A DNA stretch of 64,000 bases from Candidatus Microbacterium phytovorans (GTDB taxonomy: Bacteria > Actinomycetota > Actinomycetes > Actinomycetales > Microbacteriaceae): NCBI GenBank assembly GCA_029202445.1, contig CP119321.1, positions 682,001 to 746,000 of the forward strand. Direction: 5' to 3'. Both the position numbers and the translations under genes were made by a program. Below the pieces are notes generated by a model that saw nothing but the letters and a program-made list of their open reading frames with translations, was not told the DNA's origin and made no database searches. Every line of letters starts with the position of its first letter. The stretch's first letter is position 1. Positions 25,139-33,438 of this stretch are shown in pieces.

Positions 25139-25819
25139 GTGACTCCCGCTCTCCCCGCCGCGGTCCTCTGGGACATGGACGGCACCCTCGTCGATACCGA
25201 GCCCTACTGGATCGCTGCGGAGGCGCCCCTCGTCGAACGCTTCGGGGGCACGTGGACGCACGAGCAGGCGCTGCAGATGGTCGGCATGGGGCTGGAGGAT
25301 GCCGCACGCATTCTGCAGGATGCCGGCGTGCGGATGCCTGTCCACGAGATCATCGACGTCCTCACCACCGAGGTCATGCGGCAGTTGCGTTCCGAGGGTG
25401 TGCCGTTCCGGCCGGGTGCCAAGGAGCTCCTCCTCGGTCTGCGGGACGCCGGCATCCCGACGGCGCTCGTCACGATGTCGATGCGGCGGATGGCCACCGA
25501 GATCGTCGATCTCATCGAGTTCGAGGCGTTCGATCTGGTCATCGGCGGCGACGACGTGGCCCGGCCCAAGCCGTTCCCCGATCCCTACCTGCAGGCGTGC
25601 GAGGCGCTGGGAGTGCGACCCGAGGACGTCGTGGCGATCGAGGATTCGCCGAACGGTCTGCGTTCGTCGCTCGCGGCCGGGATCGCCTCGCTCGGCGTGC
25701 CGAACGTGGTCTCGCTGGTCGGAGTGGGGGCACACGAGCTGTGGCCCACGCTCGACGGACGAACCGTCGCCGATCTTGCCGCCTTCCATGCCGCTCACCG
25801 CCAGGAGACCCCCGCGTGA
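25139..25819 (+). CDS. HAD-superfamily phosphatase (subfamily IA)
   Basis: A 226-aa hydrolase with motif I LWDMDGTLVDTEPYW (nucleophile Asp near residue 11), motif II VTMSM, a Lys in ARPKPFPDPY and motif IV VVAIEDSPNGLRSS. The alpha-helical cap between residues 20 and 85 places it with beta-phosphoglucomutase- and phosphoglycolate-phosphatase-like enzymes; the substrate is not predictable. Its TGA overlaps the GTG start of trmI, so it is coupled to that gene. Confidence 0.85.
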   Translation: MTPALPAAVLWDMDGTLVDTEPYWIAAEAPLVERFGGTWTHEQALQMVGMGLEDAARILQDAGVRMPVHEIIDVLTTEVMRQLRSEGVPFRPGAKELLLGLRDAGIPTALVTMSMRRMATEIVDLIEFEAFDLVIGGDDVARPKPFPDPYLQACEALGVRPEDVVAIEDSPNGLRSSLAAGIASLGVPNVVSLVGVGAHELWPTLDGRTVADLAAFHAAHRQETPA

Positions 25820-26829
25820 ACACCGATCTGCGACCGAGCGGCCCGTTCCGCTACGGCGACCGCGTCCAGCTGACGGGACCCAAAGGTCGCCTTCACACGA
25901 TCACGCTCCGCGACGGCGGCGAGCTCCACACTCATCACGGTGTGCTGAAGCACGCGAGCATCGTCGACCAACCCGACGGCTCTGTCGTCACCAACAGCGG
26001 CGGCCACGAGTACCTCGCCCTGCGACCCCTGCTGCGCGACTTCGTCATGTCGATGCCGCGCGGCGCGGCGATCGTGTACCCGAAGGATGCCGCCCAGATC
26101 CTCGCCGCGGCGGACATCTTCCCCGGGGCGAGCGTGGTCGAGGCCGGGGTGGGCTCCGGAGCGCTGTCGCTGTGGCTGCTGCGGGCGATCGGTACGGCGG
26201 GCCGTCTGGTGTCGTTCGAGCGACGGGAGGAGTTCTCCCAGGTCGCCGAGGCCAACGTTGAGACGTTCCTGGGTCACTACCCCGACACGTGGCAGGTCGT
26301 CGTCGGAGACCTCGTGGAGCAGCTGCCGCAGGCGGTGGCCCCGGCATCCGTCGATCGCGTCGTTCTCGACATGCTGGCGCCCTGGGAGTGCATCGACGTC
26401 GTCGCCGACGCGCTCACCCCCGGTGGTGTCGTGCTCTGCTACGTCGCCACCGCGACCCAGCTGAGCCGCGTCGCGGAGTATCTCCGCGCGACGGGGCTGT
26501 TCACCGATCCCGAGGCGACGGAGACCATGGTGCGGGGCTGGCACGTCGAGGGACTCGCCGTGCGCCCGGACCACCGGATGGTCGCGCACACGGGATTCCT
26601 CCTCACCGCCCGACGACTGGCCCCGGGGGCCGTTCCGCCGGACGTCCGCAAGCGTGCGCTCAAGAAGCCGTCGTACGCCGACGAGGACGTCGAGATCTGG
26701 ACCCCGGGGGCTGTCGGCGACCGGCAGATCACGGACAAGAACCTGCGCAAGCGCGTGCGGGAGGCGCAGCGCGCGGTCGACGGAGCGCGCCGCGCGTCCG
26801 AGTCCGGTGGCGCCGACGCCGTAGACTGA
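25816..26829 (+). CDS. trmI: tRNA (adenine-58-N1)-methyltransferase
   Basis: A 337-aa class I methyltransferase that forms m1A58 in the T-loop of tRNA. An N-terminal beta domain (RYGDRVQLTGPKGRLHTITL) precedes the SAM fold: VVEAGVGSGALSLWLL near residue 110, VSFERREEF, and DRVVLDMLAPWE. The C-terminus has a basic tail. GTG 25816 overlaps the HAD stop and follows AGGAG by 8 bases; the extension upstream to 25051 runs through the HAD gene in another frame and is rejected. In other actinobacteria trmI sits directly before the arc/mpa proteasome ATPase; here the next gene is an FKBP lipoprotein 4 bp away. Confidence 0.93.
   Translation: MNTDLRPSGPFRYGDRVQLTGPKGRLHTITLRDGGELHTHHGVLKHASIVDQPDGSVVTNSGGHEYLALRPLLRDFVMSMPRGAAIVYPKDAAQILAAADIFPGASVVEAGVGSGALSLWLLRAIGTAGRLVSFERREEFSQVAEANVETFLGHYPDTWQVVVGDLVEQLPQAVAPASVDRVVLDMLAPWECIDVVADALTPGGVVLCYVATATQLSRVAEYLRATGLFTDPEATETMVRGWHVEGLAVRPDHRMVAHTGFLLTARRLAPGAVPPDVRKRALKKPSYADEDVEIWTPGAVGDRQITDKNLRKRVREAQRAVDGARRASESGGADAVD
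26822..26827 (+). promoter_or_regulatory. -10 hexamer TAGACT of the FKBP gene (leaderless)
   Basis: TAGACT overlaps the last codons and stop of trmI; 6 bases later comes GTG 26834. Confidence 0.55.
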
Positions 26830-26833
26830 TCCG

Positions 26834-27790
26834 GTGCTGCGTCGGATCCCTGCTGCTCTCGCCGTCATCGGCCTGTCCGCCCTCGCCCTCGTGGGCTGCT
26901 CGTCATCGGCGCCCGCGGCGTGCGAACGCCCCGATGCCGGTTCGTCCGCTCTGGGGCTGATCGACGCCTCCGGCGCAGAGGGCTCGCCCGCGGTGACGTT
27001 GGCCGACCCGGTCTACGTCGACGAGACGTCCTTCGAGGACGTGACCGTCGGCGACGGTCCCGCCGTCACCTCCGACGCGCAGGACGTCGTCTTCTCCGTT
27101 GCGATCGCCAACGGCGCGTCGGGTGAGACGCTCATCTCGTCGGGCACCGACGTCCGTCCGGTCTCCGGCTGGGCCGAGCACTATGCGGGCCTGGCAGACA
27201 TGATGCAGTGCGCCACCGAGGGGTCGCGCATCGTCGGGGCCCTCCCGTTCGACGCCGTCTCGGCCGAGGCGGCCTCGAGCATGGGGCTCACCGAAGGTCA
27301 GTCGCTCGCCGTCGTGCTCGACCTGCAGAAGGTCTACCTGCCCGCAGCGAACGGCATCCCGCAGTACAACGACCGACCGGGTATGCCGTCGGTCGTGCTC
27401 GCCCCCAGCGGCGCCCCCGGCATCATCGTGCCCGACGCCGCTCCGCCGGCGGAACTGGCCGTCGAGGTGCTCAAGCGCGGCGAAGGCCCCGCGGTCACCG
27501 CTGACGACAGCATCCGCATCCACTACACGGGCGTCACGTGGGCCGAGCGCACCGTGTTCGACTCGACATGGGACAAGGGCGCATCGGCGGCCGTGACCCT
27601 CGACGGCGTCGTGCCGGGATTCGCCCAGGCGCTCGAGGGTGCGACGGTGGGCTCGCAGCTGCTGGTCGTGATCCCGCCCGACCTCGGATACGGCGAGGAA
27701 GGCACCGGGTCCATCCCCGGCAACGCCACTCTCGTCTTCGTGATCGACGTCCTCGGCGTCGACGCGCCCGCCCCCGCGCCTACGGAGTAG
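26834..27790 (+). CDS. FKBP-type peptidyl-prolyl isomerase lipoprotein (tandem FKBP)
   Basis: A 318-aa exported lipoprotein. The signal peptide ends in the lipobox LVGC with Cys22, so it is anchored to the outside of the membrane. Residues about 220-312 form a good FKBP domain (IHYTGVTWAERTVFDSTW; VPGFAQALEGATVGSQLLVV; ending in ATLVFVIDVLGV). The region 45-165 looks like a degenerate FKBP repeat (VTVGDGP...; QCATEGSRIVGALP). FKBP genes occupy the same place between pafA and pafB in Streptomyces, so its position supports the view that pafA was lost here. Confidence 0.88.
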   Translation: MLRRIPAALAVIGLSALALVGCSSSAPAACERPDAGSSALGLIDASGAEGSPAVTLADPVYVDETSFEDVTVGDGPAVTSDAQDVVFSVAIANGASGETLISSGTDVRPVSGWAEHYAGLADMMQCATEGSRIVGALPFDAVSAEAASSMGLTEGQSLAVVLDLQKVYLPAANGIPQYNDRPGMPSVVLAPSGAPGIIVPDAAPPAELAVEVLKRGEGPAVTADDSIRIHYTGVTWAERTVFDSTWDKGASAAVTLDGVVPGFAQALEGATVGSQLLVVIPPDLGYGEEGTGSIPGNATLVFVIDVLGVDAPAPAPTE

Positions 27791-27817
27791 TCGCGCCGGA
27801 GGTGCCGGTGACCGTCC

Positions 27818-27823
27818 TAGGAT
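27818..27823 (+). promoter_or_regulatory. -10 hexamer TAGGAT of pafB (leaderless; decides the start)
   Basis: TAGGAT plus 7 bases plus GTG 27831. The in-frame ATG at 27822 lies inside this hexamer and upstream of the expected transcript. Confidence 0.55.
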
Positions 27824-27830
27824 GAGTCGC

Positions 27831-28844
27831 GTGGCCACCGAATCGACGCGCATCGCACCCGAGGAGCGGCTGGTCAACCTCGTCGTCGCCCTCTTGGCGA
27901 CCGAACAGGGGCTGACGAAAGACACGATCCTCACCTCCGTCTCGGGGTATCGGGAGCAGAGCGAGGCCGGAGCGGGCAAGGACGCGCTCGAGAAGATGTT
28001 CGAGCGCGACAAGGAGAACCTCCGTGGTCTCGGCGTCCCGATCGAGACGATCGGCGATTTCGCCGATCCCGACGACCTCCGCGAGGCGCGCTACCGCATC
28101 CCGACGAGTGAGTATGAGCTGCCGGTGGACATCGACTTCACCTCCGCCGAGCTGGCGGTGCTGAATCTCGCCGGAGGCGTCTGGAGCGAGAGCTCCATGT
28201 CGTCCCAAGCCCGTAGTGGCTTGCGCAAGATCCGTGCTCTCGGCAACGAGGTTGACGCGCCCATCATCGGGTACTCGCCGCGCATCAGCCTGCATGAGCC
28301 GGCGTTCGCCCCGCTGCAGCGCGCCATCGAGCAGGCGCGCGAGGCGGAGTTCGACTATCTGAAGCCCGGCGGAGGCGCCGCGATGCGTCGTCGCGTGCGC
28401 CCGCTGGCGCTGCTGGAGTACGAGGGGCGTTGGCACGTGTACGGCTTCGATCGCGACCAGGATGCCATGCGCACCTTCCTTCTGTCGCGCATCTCGTCCG
28501 CCGTCCAGGTCACCAAGCGCGGTTTCGATCCCGCGCTGCGCGAGGGCGCGGGGGAGCAGGCGCTTCGGGGACTCCAGGAGGTGGCGGCTCGGCAGCGGGC
28601 GCTCGTGGAGGTCGCACCCGGCACGGAGGCTGCGCTGCGGCTGGAGCGCCGTGCGGTCGCCGGCTCCGAGGACGCCCCCCGACAGGGCATCCTCGTGCCT
28701 TTCGTCGACGTGCACGTGTTCGCCGACGAACTGGCCTCCTACGGTCCGGAGGTTCGGGTCGTGGAACCTGCGGAGCTGCGTGAGCAGGTCATCGTGCGTT
28801 TGGAGCGCACGGTGGCGACCCATCGAGACGGAGACGCTTCATGA
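27831..28844 (+). CDS. pafB: WYL-domain transcriptional activator PafB
   Basis: A 337-aa subunit of the PafBC activator, which in mycobacteria switches on the LexA-independent DNA-damage regulon. The N-terminal winged HTH (ERLVNLVVALLATEQGLTKD, residues about 11-75) is followed by a WYL domain (RRRVRPLALLEYEGRWHVYG; FLLSRISSAV), in which the WYL triplet itself reads WHV. A C-terminal WCX-like region follows. It overlaps pafC by 4 bases (ATGA). GTG 27831 is preferred to ATG 27822 because the -10 covers the latter. Confidence 0.88.
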   Translation: MATESTRIAPEERLVNLVVALLATEQGLTKDTILTSVSGYREQSEAGAGKDALEKMFERDKENLRGLGVPIETIGDFADPDDLREARYRIPTSEYELPVDIDFTSAELAVLNLAGGVWSESSMSSQARSGLRKIRALGNEVDAPIIGYSPRISLHEPAFAPLQRAIEQAREAEFDYLKPGGGAAMRRRVRPLALLEYEGRWHVYGFDRDQDAMRTFLLSRISSAVQVTKRGFDPALREGAGEQALRGLQEVAARQRALVEVAPGTEAALRLERRAVAGSEDAPRQGILVPFVDVHVFADELASYGPEVRVVEPAELREQVIVRLERTVATHRDGDAS

Positions 28845-29800
28845 CCGCGGGCCCCCTGTTGGCGACCGACCGGGCGGCGCTCATCCTGCAACTCGTGCCG
28901 TATCTCATCGGCAAGGGCGAGGTATCGCTGGCCGAGGCGGCCGACGAGTTCGACGTGACCGAGGCGCAGATGCGCTCGATGGTCGAGAAGCTCACGGTGA
29001 TCGGGCTGCCGGGTGACGGCGGCTTCTGGCAGATGGCGAACGACCTCTTCGACATCGACTGGGATCTGTTGGACGAGCACGGCGTCGTCTCGATCACGAA
29101 CACGGTCGGACTGGAGCGCACGCCGCGTCTCACGGCGCGCGAGGCCGCCGCGCTGCTGGCGGGCCTGCAGCTGGCTGCGACGCTTCCGGGAGTCGGCGAC
29201 AGCGGTCTCGTGCAGGGGCTGCTGGCCAAGCTCGCACGCGGGGCGTCCGCCGTTCCCGCGGAGGTGATCGTCGCGCCGGAAGCCGTCGACGACGTGCGCG
29301 TGGCCGTGGCCGAGGCGCTGCGTGAGGGCGTGGCCGTCTCCTTCACCTACCAGGCCCCCGACGCGCCGATCACGACGCGGACGGTCGATCCGGTCAAGGT
29401 CCACATCGCCTCGGGCCAGTGGTACCTGCAGGGCTGGTGTCATCTCCGGCAGGCGGTGCGCACGTTCCACCTCGACCGCGTATCCGACGTCCGCCTCACC
29501 GACATCCCGATCACCCACGGCGGCGACCCCGTACCGGGGCTGTTCGCGCCGAGCGATTCGGATGCCGTCGTCGACCTCCGGGTGCGTGCCGCGGTCGTCC
29601 CGCTCCTGTCCGACTTCCTCGATCTGTCGACCGTCGCAGGCGAGGGCGAGTTCCGTACCGCGCAGGTACGGGTGGCAGATGAGCGGAGCCTGAAGCGGGT
29701 GGCCGCCCGGCACAGCGGCGACGTCGAGGTGCGTGCGCCGGGGGAGGCGCGCCACGCCGTCGCCGCCTGGGCGGAGGCGGGCCTGGCCCAGTACCGCTGA
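28841..29800 (+). CDS. pafC: WYL-domain transcriptional activator PafC
   Basis: A 319-aa partner of PafB. The N-terminal HTH (LIGKGEVSLAEAADEFDVTE, residues about 20-75) precedes a canonical WYL domain (SGQWYLQGWCHLRQAVRTFH), with the ligand-binding arginines in the TFHLDRVSDVR segment; a WCX extension ends in AVAAWAEAGLAQYR. PafB and PafC act as a heterodimer that responds to single-stranded DNA in mycobacteria. It is translationally coupled to pafB and is followed by tatA with its own promoter. Confidence 0.9.
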   Translation: MTAGPLLATDRAALILQLVPYLIGKGEVSLAEAADEFDVTEAQMRSMVEKLTVIGLPGDGGFWQMANDLFDIDWDLLDEHGVVSITNTVGLERTPRLTAREAAALLAGLQLAATLPGVGDSGLVQGLLAKLARGASAVPAEVIVAPEAVDDVRVAVAEALREGVAVSFTYQAPDAPITTRTVDPVKVHIASGQWYLQGWCHLRQAVRTFHLDRVSDVRLTDIPITHGGDPVPGLFAPSDSDAVVDLRVRAAVVPLLSDFLDLSTVAGEGEFRTAQVRVADERSLKRVAARHSGDVEVRAPGEARHAVAAWAEAGLAQYR

Positions 29801-29837
29801 CCCGGAGCGGGAGAGCGTTCCGCGTCACTCGGCGGGT

Positions 29838-29843
29838 TAGACT
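29838..29843 (+). promoter_or_regulatory. -10 hexamer TAGACT of tatA
   Basis: TAGACT 28 bases before the ATG, with a GAGGGG ribosome binding site at 29861-29866, so this transcript has a normal leader. Confidence 0.5.
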
Positions 29844-29871
29844 TGCGGACAAGCTCTGACGAGGGGATGCC

Positions 29872-30132
29872 ATGTCCAACCTGTTTGCCGGTCCTCACCT
29901 GTGGATCCTGCTCATCGTCATCCTGCTGCTGTTCGGCGCCGCCAAGCTCCCCGCGCTGGCCAAGAGCATGGGTCAGTCCGCCCGGATCTTCCGCGGTGAG
30001 ATGAAGGCGATGAAGACCGACGACGCGACGGTCGCCTCCGCGGCCGCCGACGCACCCGTCGCCGAGCCGACGGCATCGGCACCGGCCGATCCGACCGCGG
30101 GCGCGGGCGGCGTCGACACACCCAAGCCGTAG
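29872..30132 (+). CDS. tatA: twin-arginine translocase subunit TatA
   Basis: An 86-aa single-span membrane protein: a hydrophobic helix at residues 6-21 (LWILLIVILLLFGAAKLP with the FG-x-LP hinge), an amphipathic helix (ALAKSMGQSARIFRGEMK), and an Ala/Pro-rich acidic tail. It forms the Tat pore for folded proteins. tatC follows after 6 bp and helY overlaps tatC, so the three form one operon. The protein could serve as TatA or TatE; no TatB is nearby. Confidence 0.93.
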   Translation: MSNLFAGPHLWILLIVILLLFGAAKLPALAKSMGQSARIFRGEMKAMKTDDATVASAAADAPVAEPTASAPADPTAGAGGVDTPKP

Positions 30133-30138
30133 CCTCGC

Positions 30139-30945
30139 GTGGCCACAGTCCAGCGAGCGGACACCGCCGAAGACTCGCCGCGCCGTGACCGGCGCATGTC
30201 GCTCGCCGAGCACCTCAAGGAGCTCCGCCGGCGATTCATCATCGCCCTCATCGCGCTCGTCGTGTCCGGCATCCTCGCCTTCTTCCTCACCGACTTCATC
30301 ATCTGGGCGATGACGGAGCCGATCCGCATGGTCGCGGAGCAGCGCGGCATGGAGGACAAGGTCGGCCTCATGTACCAGACGGTCACGGGGCCGTTCGACA
30401 TGCGTCTGCGCATCGCGTTTGCGGTGGGCTTCCTGCTGTCCGCCCCGATCTGGATCTGGCAGATCTGGGCCTTCCTCATGCCCGGCCTCACCCGCAAGGA
30501 GATCCGCTACACGGTGGGCTTCGTCGCGGCAGCCGTCCCGCTCTTCTTCGCGGGCGTGTACGTCGGCTGGTGGGTGATGCCGCACATCGTCGAGATCATG
30601 GCGACCTTCACGCCCGACGGCGCCGCGAACTGGTTCGACAGCAAGTACTACTACGACTTCGTCTTCAAACTCCTCCTCGTCGTCGGGGTCTCGTTCGTCG
30701 TCCCCGTCTTCCTCGTCGCGCTGAACCTCGCCGGGGTCATGAGCGGTCGGGCCATCATCAAGGGCTGGCGGGTCGCGGTGATCATCGCGGTCGTTTTCGC
30801 GGGCCTTGCGACACCGGCTGCCGACGTGGTCAGCATGCTGCTGCTCGCCGGCATCCTCGTCGTGCTGTTCTTCGCCGCCGCCGGGGTGTCGATGCTCTTC
30901 GATCGCCGTCGCGCCAAGCAGGCCGCGAGAGACGGGCTCGTGTGA
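30139..30945 (+). CDS. tatC: twin-arginine translocase subunit TatC
   Basis: A 268-aa inner-membrane receptor of the Tat system with six hydrophobic segments. The cytosolic N-terminus MSLAEHLKELRRRFIIALIA is the TatC hallmark with the conserved LxELR, and the FxxxGxxFAxPv-like loop (FKLLLVVGVSFVVPVFLV) is present. It starts with GTG 30139, six bases after tatA. Its stop overlaps the GTG of helY. Confidence 0.95.
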   Translation: MATVQRADTAEDSPRRDRRMSLAEHLKELRRRFIIALIALVVSGILAFFLTDFIIWAMTEPIRMVAEQRGMEDKVGLMYQTVTGPFDMRLRIAFAVGFLLSAPIWIWQIWAFLMPGLTRKEIRYTVGFVAAAVPLFFAGVYVGWWVMPHIVEIMATFTPDGAANWFDSKYYYDFVFKLLLVVGVSFVVPVFLVALNLAGVMSGRAIIKGWRVAVIIAVVFAGLATPAADVVSMLLLAGILVVLFFAAAGVSMLFDRRRAKQAARDGLV

Positions 30946-33419
30946 GCGCAGCGAACGATCCCGCGTCGAGGTTCGCCCGCGCGGAGGCGGCCCGCACGCA
31001 TCCTGTGACGACCGCATTCGCCGCGGCACAGCGCTTCGACCTCGACCCCTTCCAGATCGCGGGCTGTCACGCGCTCGAGGCGGGACGCAGCGTTCTGGTG
31101 GCCGCCCCGACGGGCGCAGGAAAGACCATCGTCGGAGAGTTCGCCATCCACCTGGCCATGCAGGAGCCCGGTGAGAAGGCGTTCTACACGACGCCGATGA
31201 AGGCGTTGTCGAACCAGAAGTTCCGTGAGTTGCAGGACGTCTACGGCGAGAGCGAGGTGGGGCTCCTCACCGGCGACACGAACATCAACGGCAGCGCGCG
31301 GATCGTCGTGATGACGACGGAAGTCCTGCGCAACATGCTGTACGCCGACTCACCCGCGCTGCGGGGACTCCGCTATGTCGTGATGGACGAAGTGCACTAC
31401 CTGGCCGACCGTTTCCGCGGAGCCGTCTGGGAAGAGGTGATCATCCACCTGCCGCCCGCCGTCCGGCTCGTGTCGCTCTCGGCGACCGTGTCCAACGCGG
31501 AGGAGTTCGGCGACTGGCTCGACACCGTGCGCGGCGACACGGAGGTCATCGTCTCGGAGACGCGCCCCGTTCCCCTCGAACAGCACGTCCTGGTGCGCGG
31601 CGACCTGCTGCCGCTCTTCGACGATCGCGCCGGGATCGCGACCGCGCAGGTCAATCAGGAGCTCATGCGCATCCGCTCGGTGAAGGGCGCGAACTTCGAC
31701 AACAACCGGCGGGTGCAGGAGTTCCGTTCGTCCGGCGGGTACGAAGCGCAGCGAAGGCGACCGAACAAGGGCGGACGCCGGCCGGTGCGCTCCGCCAACG
31801 TGCAGCGGATCGAACGAATCGACCGCCCGCAGGTCGTGGAGCTGCTGGGGCGCGCGAACCTGCTTCCGGCGATCTTCTTCATCTTCAGTCGCGCCGGGTG
31901 CGACGGGGCGGTGCAGCAGGTGCGTCGCGCCGGCGTGCGGCTGACGACGCGTGAGGAACGCGACGAGGTGCGTCAGATCGTCGACGAGCGCACTCGCACG
32001 ATCCCCGACGAGGATCTCGCCGTCCTCGGGTTCTGGGAGTGGCGCGACAACCTCGAACGAGGGGTCGCGGCCCATCACGCAGGGCTTCTGCCCGCCTTCA
32101 AGGAGATCGTCGAAGAACTCTTCCAGCGCAAACTCGTGAAGGTCGTCTTCGCGACGGAGACGCTCGCGCTCGGGATCAACATGCCGGCCAGGACCGTCGT
32201 GCTCGAGAAGCTCGAGAAGTTCAACGGTGAGGCGCGGGTGGCGATCACCGCGGGGGAGTACACCCAGCTCACCGGGCGCGCCGGCCGCCGTGGCATCGAT
32301 GTCGAGGGCCACGCGGTCATCCAGTGGACCGAGGGTCTCGACCCGCAGGCCGTGGCCGCGCTCGCCTCCCGGCGCACCTATCCGCTGAACTCCAGCTTCC
32401 GTCCGACCTACAACATGGCCGTCAATCTCATCGACCAGTTCGGTCGCCCTCGCGCGCGCGAGATCCTCGAGTCCTCTTTCGCGCAGTTCCAGGCCGACCG
32501 CGCGGTCGTCGGGCTGGCGCGGCAGGTGAAGGATGCCGAGGAGTCGCTCGCCGGTTACGAGAAGGCGATGGCGTGCGACCGAGGCGACTTCGCGGAGTAC
32601 GCCGCACTCCGGCGTGAGCTCAGCGACCTAGAGAAGCTGAACCGCGCCGACCGGACGGCGCCGGCGAAGATCCGACAACAGCGGCAGAATCAGATCCAGA
32701 GCCTCCGCCGCGCGCTGCAGCGGCATCCGTGTCACACCTGTCCCGACCGCGAGAGTCACGCGCGGTGGGGGGAGCGCTACGGAAAGCTGCGGCGCCAGGC
32801 CGACAAGCTGCGTCAGCAGATCGACACCCGCACCGGCACCGTGGCGCGCGTCTTCGACCGTGTCGTCGAGGTGCTCGCCGCGCTCGAGTACGTCACCCCG
32901 GACGTCGATGGCGGACTGCGCCTCACTCCCGCCGGTGCGACCATGAAGCGGATCTACGGCGAGAGGGACCTGCTCGTCGCGGAGTCGCTGCGTACCGGCA
33001 TCTGGACGTCCCTGGATGCGCCGTCGCTCGCCGCTCTCGCCTGCTGCCTGGTCTACGAGCCGCGACGCGACGAAGGCGGCGATCGCGCCCTGCCCCGCGG
33101 TGCGTTCCGTGCGGCGCTGAGTGACACGCAGCAGCTCTGGGCAGTGCTCGACGACCTCGAGCGGGATCACCGCCTGCCCGGCTCCGAGCCGGTCGCGGCC
33201 GGCCTCGCCCAGGCGATACACTCGTGGGCGCGTGGTGCGGCGCTCGATCGAGTGCTCGCCGAAGCCGACCTCGCGGCCGGCGACTTCGTGCGGTGGACGA
33301 AGCAGACGATCGATCTGCTCGATCAGCTGTCGATCGTCGCCGACCCGCCCGTCGCGACCACGGCGCGGCAGGCGCTCGACGCTGTGCGCCGCGGCATCGT
33401 GGCGTACTCGGCCGTCTGA
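30942..33419 (+). CDS. helY: Ski2/Mtr4-like RNA helicase HelY
   Basis: An 825-aa SF2 helicase. Walker A is AAPTGAGKTIVGEFA (near residue 53), motif Ia TTPMKALSNQKF, the DEVH box VMDEVHYLADRFRG, motif III LSATVSN and motif VI QLTGRAGRRGID. The C-terminal region (from about residue 590) has a basic stretch (ALQRHPCHTCPDR) and the DSHCT domain. The mycobacterial homologue is also next to tatC. GTG 30942 overlaps the tatC stop by 3 bp; the extension upstream lies inside tatC in another frame. Confidence 0.92.
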   Translation: MSAANDPASRFARAEAARTHPVTTAFAAAQRFDLDPFQIAGCHALEAGRSVLVAAPTGAGKTIVGEFAIHLAMQEPGEKAFYTTPMKALSNQKFRELQDVYGESEVGLLTGDTNINGSARIVVMTTEVLRNMLYADSPALRGLRYVVMDEVHYLADRFRGAVWEEVIIHLPPAVRLVSLSATVSNAEEFGDWLDTVRGDTEVIVSETRPVPLEQHVLVRGDLLPLFDDRAGIATAQVNQELMRIRSVKGANFDNNRRVQEFRSSGGYEAQRRRPNKGGRRPVRSANVQRIERIDRPQVVELLGRANLLPAIFFIFSRAGCDGAVQQVRRAGVRLTTREERDEVRQIVDERTRTIPDEDLAVLGFWEWRDNLERGVAAHHAGLLPAFKEIVEELFQRKLVKVVFATETLALGINMPARTVVLEKLEKFNGEARVAITAGEYTQLTGRAGRRGIDVEGHAVIQWTEGLDPQAVAALASRRTYPLNSSFRPTYNMAVNLIDQFGRPRAREILESSFAQFQADRAVVGLARQVKDAEESLAGYEKAMACDRGDFAEYAALRRELSDLEKLNRADRTAPAKIRQQRQNQIQSLRRALQRHPCHTCPDRESHARWGERYGKLRRQADKLRQQIDTRTGTVARVFDRVVEVLAALEYVTPDVDGGLRLTPAGATMKRIYGERDLLVAESLRTGIWTSLDAPSLAALACCLVYEPRRDEGGDRALPRGAFRAALSDTQQLWAVLDDLERDHRLPGSEPVAAGLAQAIHSWARGAALDRVLAEADLAAGDFVRWTKQTIDLLDQLSIVADPPVATTARQALDAVRRGIVAYSAV

Positions 33420-33426
33420 GCTCGCC

Positions 33427-33432
33427 TAGGCT
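33427..33432 (+). promoter_or_regulatory. -10 hexamer TAGGCT of lnt (leaderless)
   Basis: TAGGCT plus 6 bases plus GTG 33439. Confidence 0.55.
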
Positions 33433-33438
33433 TTTTCC

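Noticed and set aside
24159-25307. Longer N-terminus for the PAC2 protein (start at 25307)
   Set aside because: The extra 91 residues are arginine/proline-rich and antisense to the HAD gene; GTG 25034 has an AAGGAG ribosome binding site and the conserved N-terminus.
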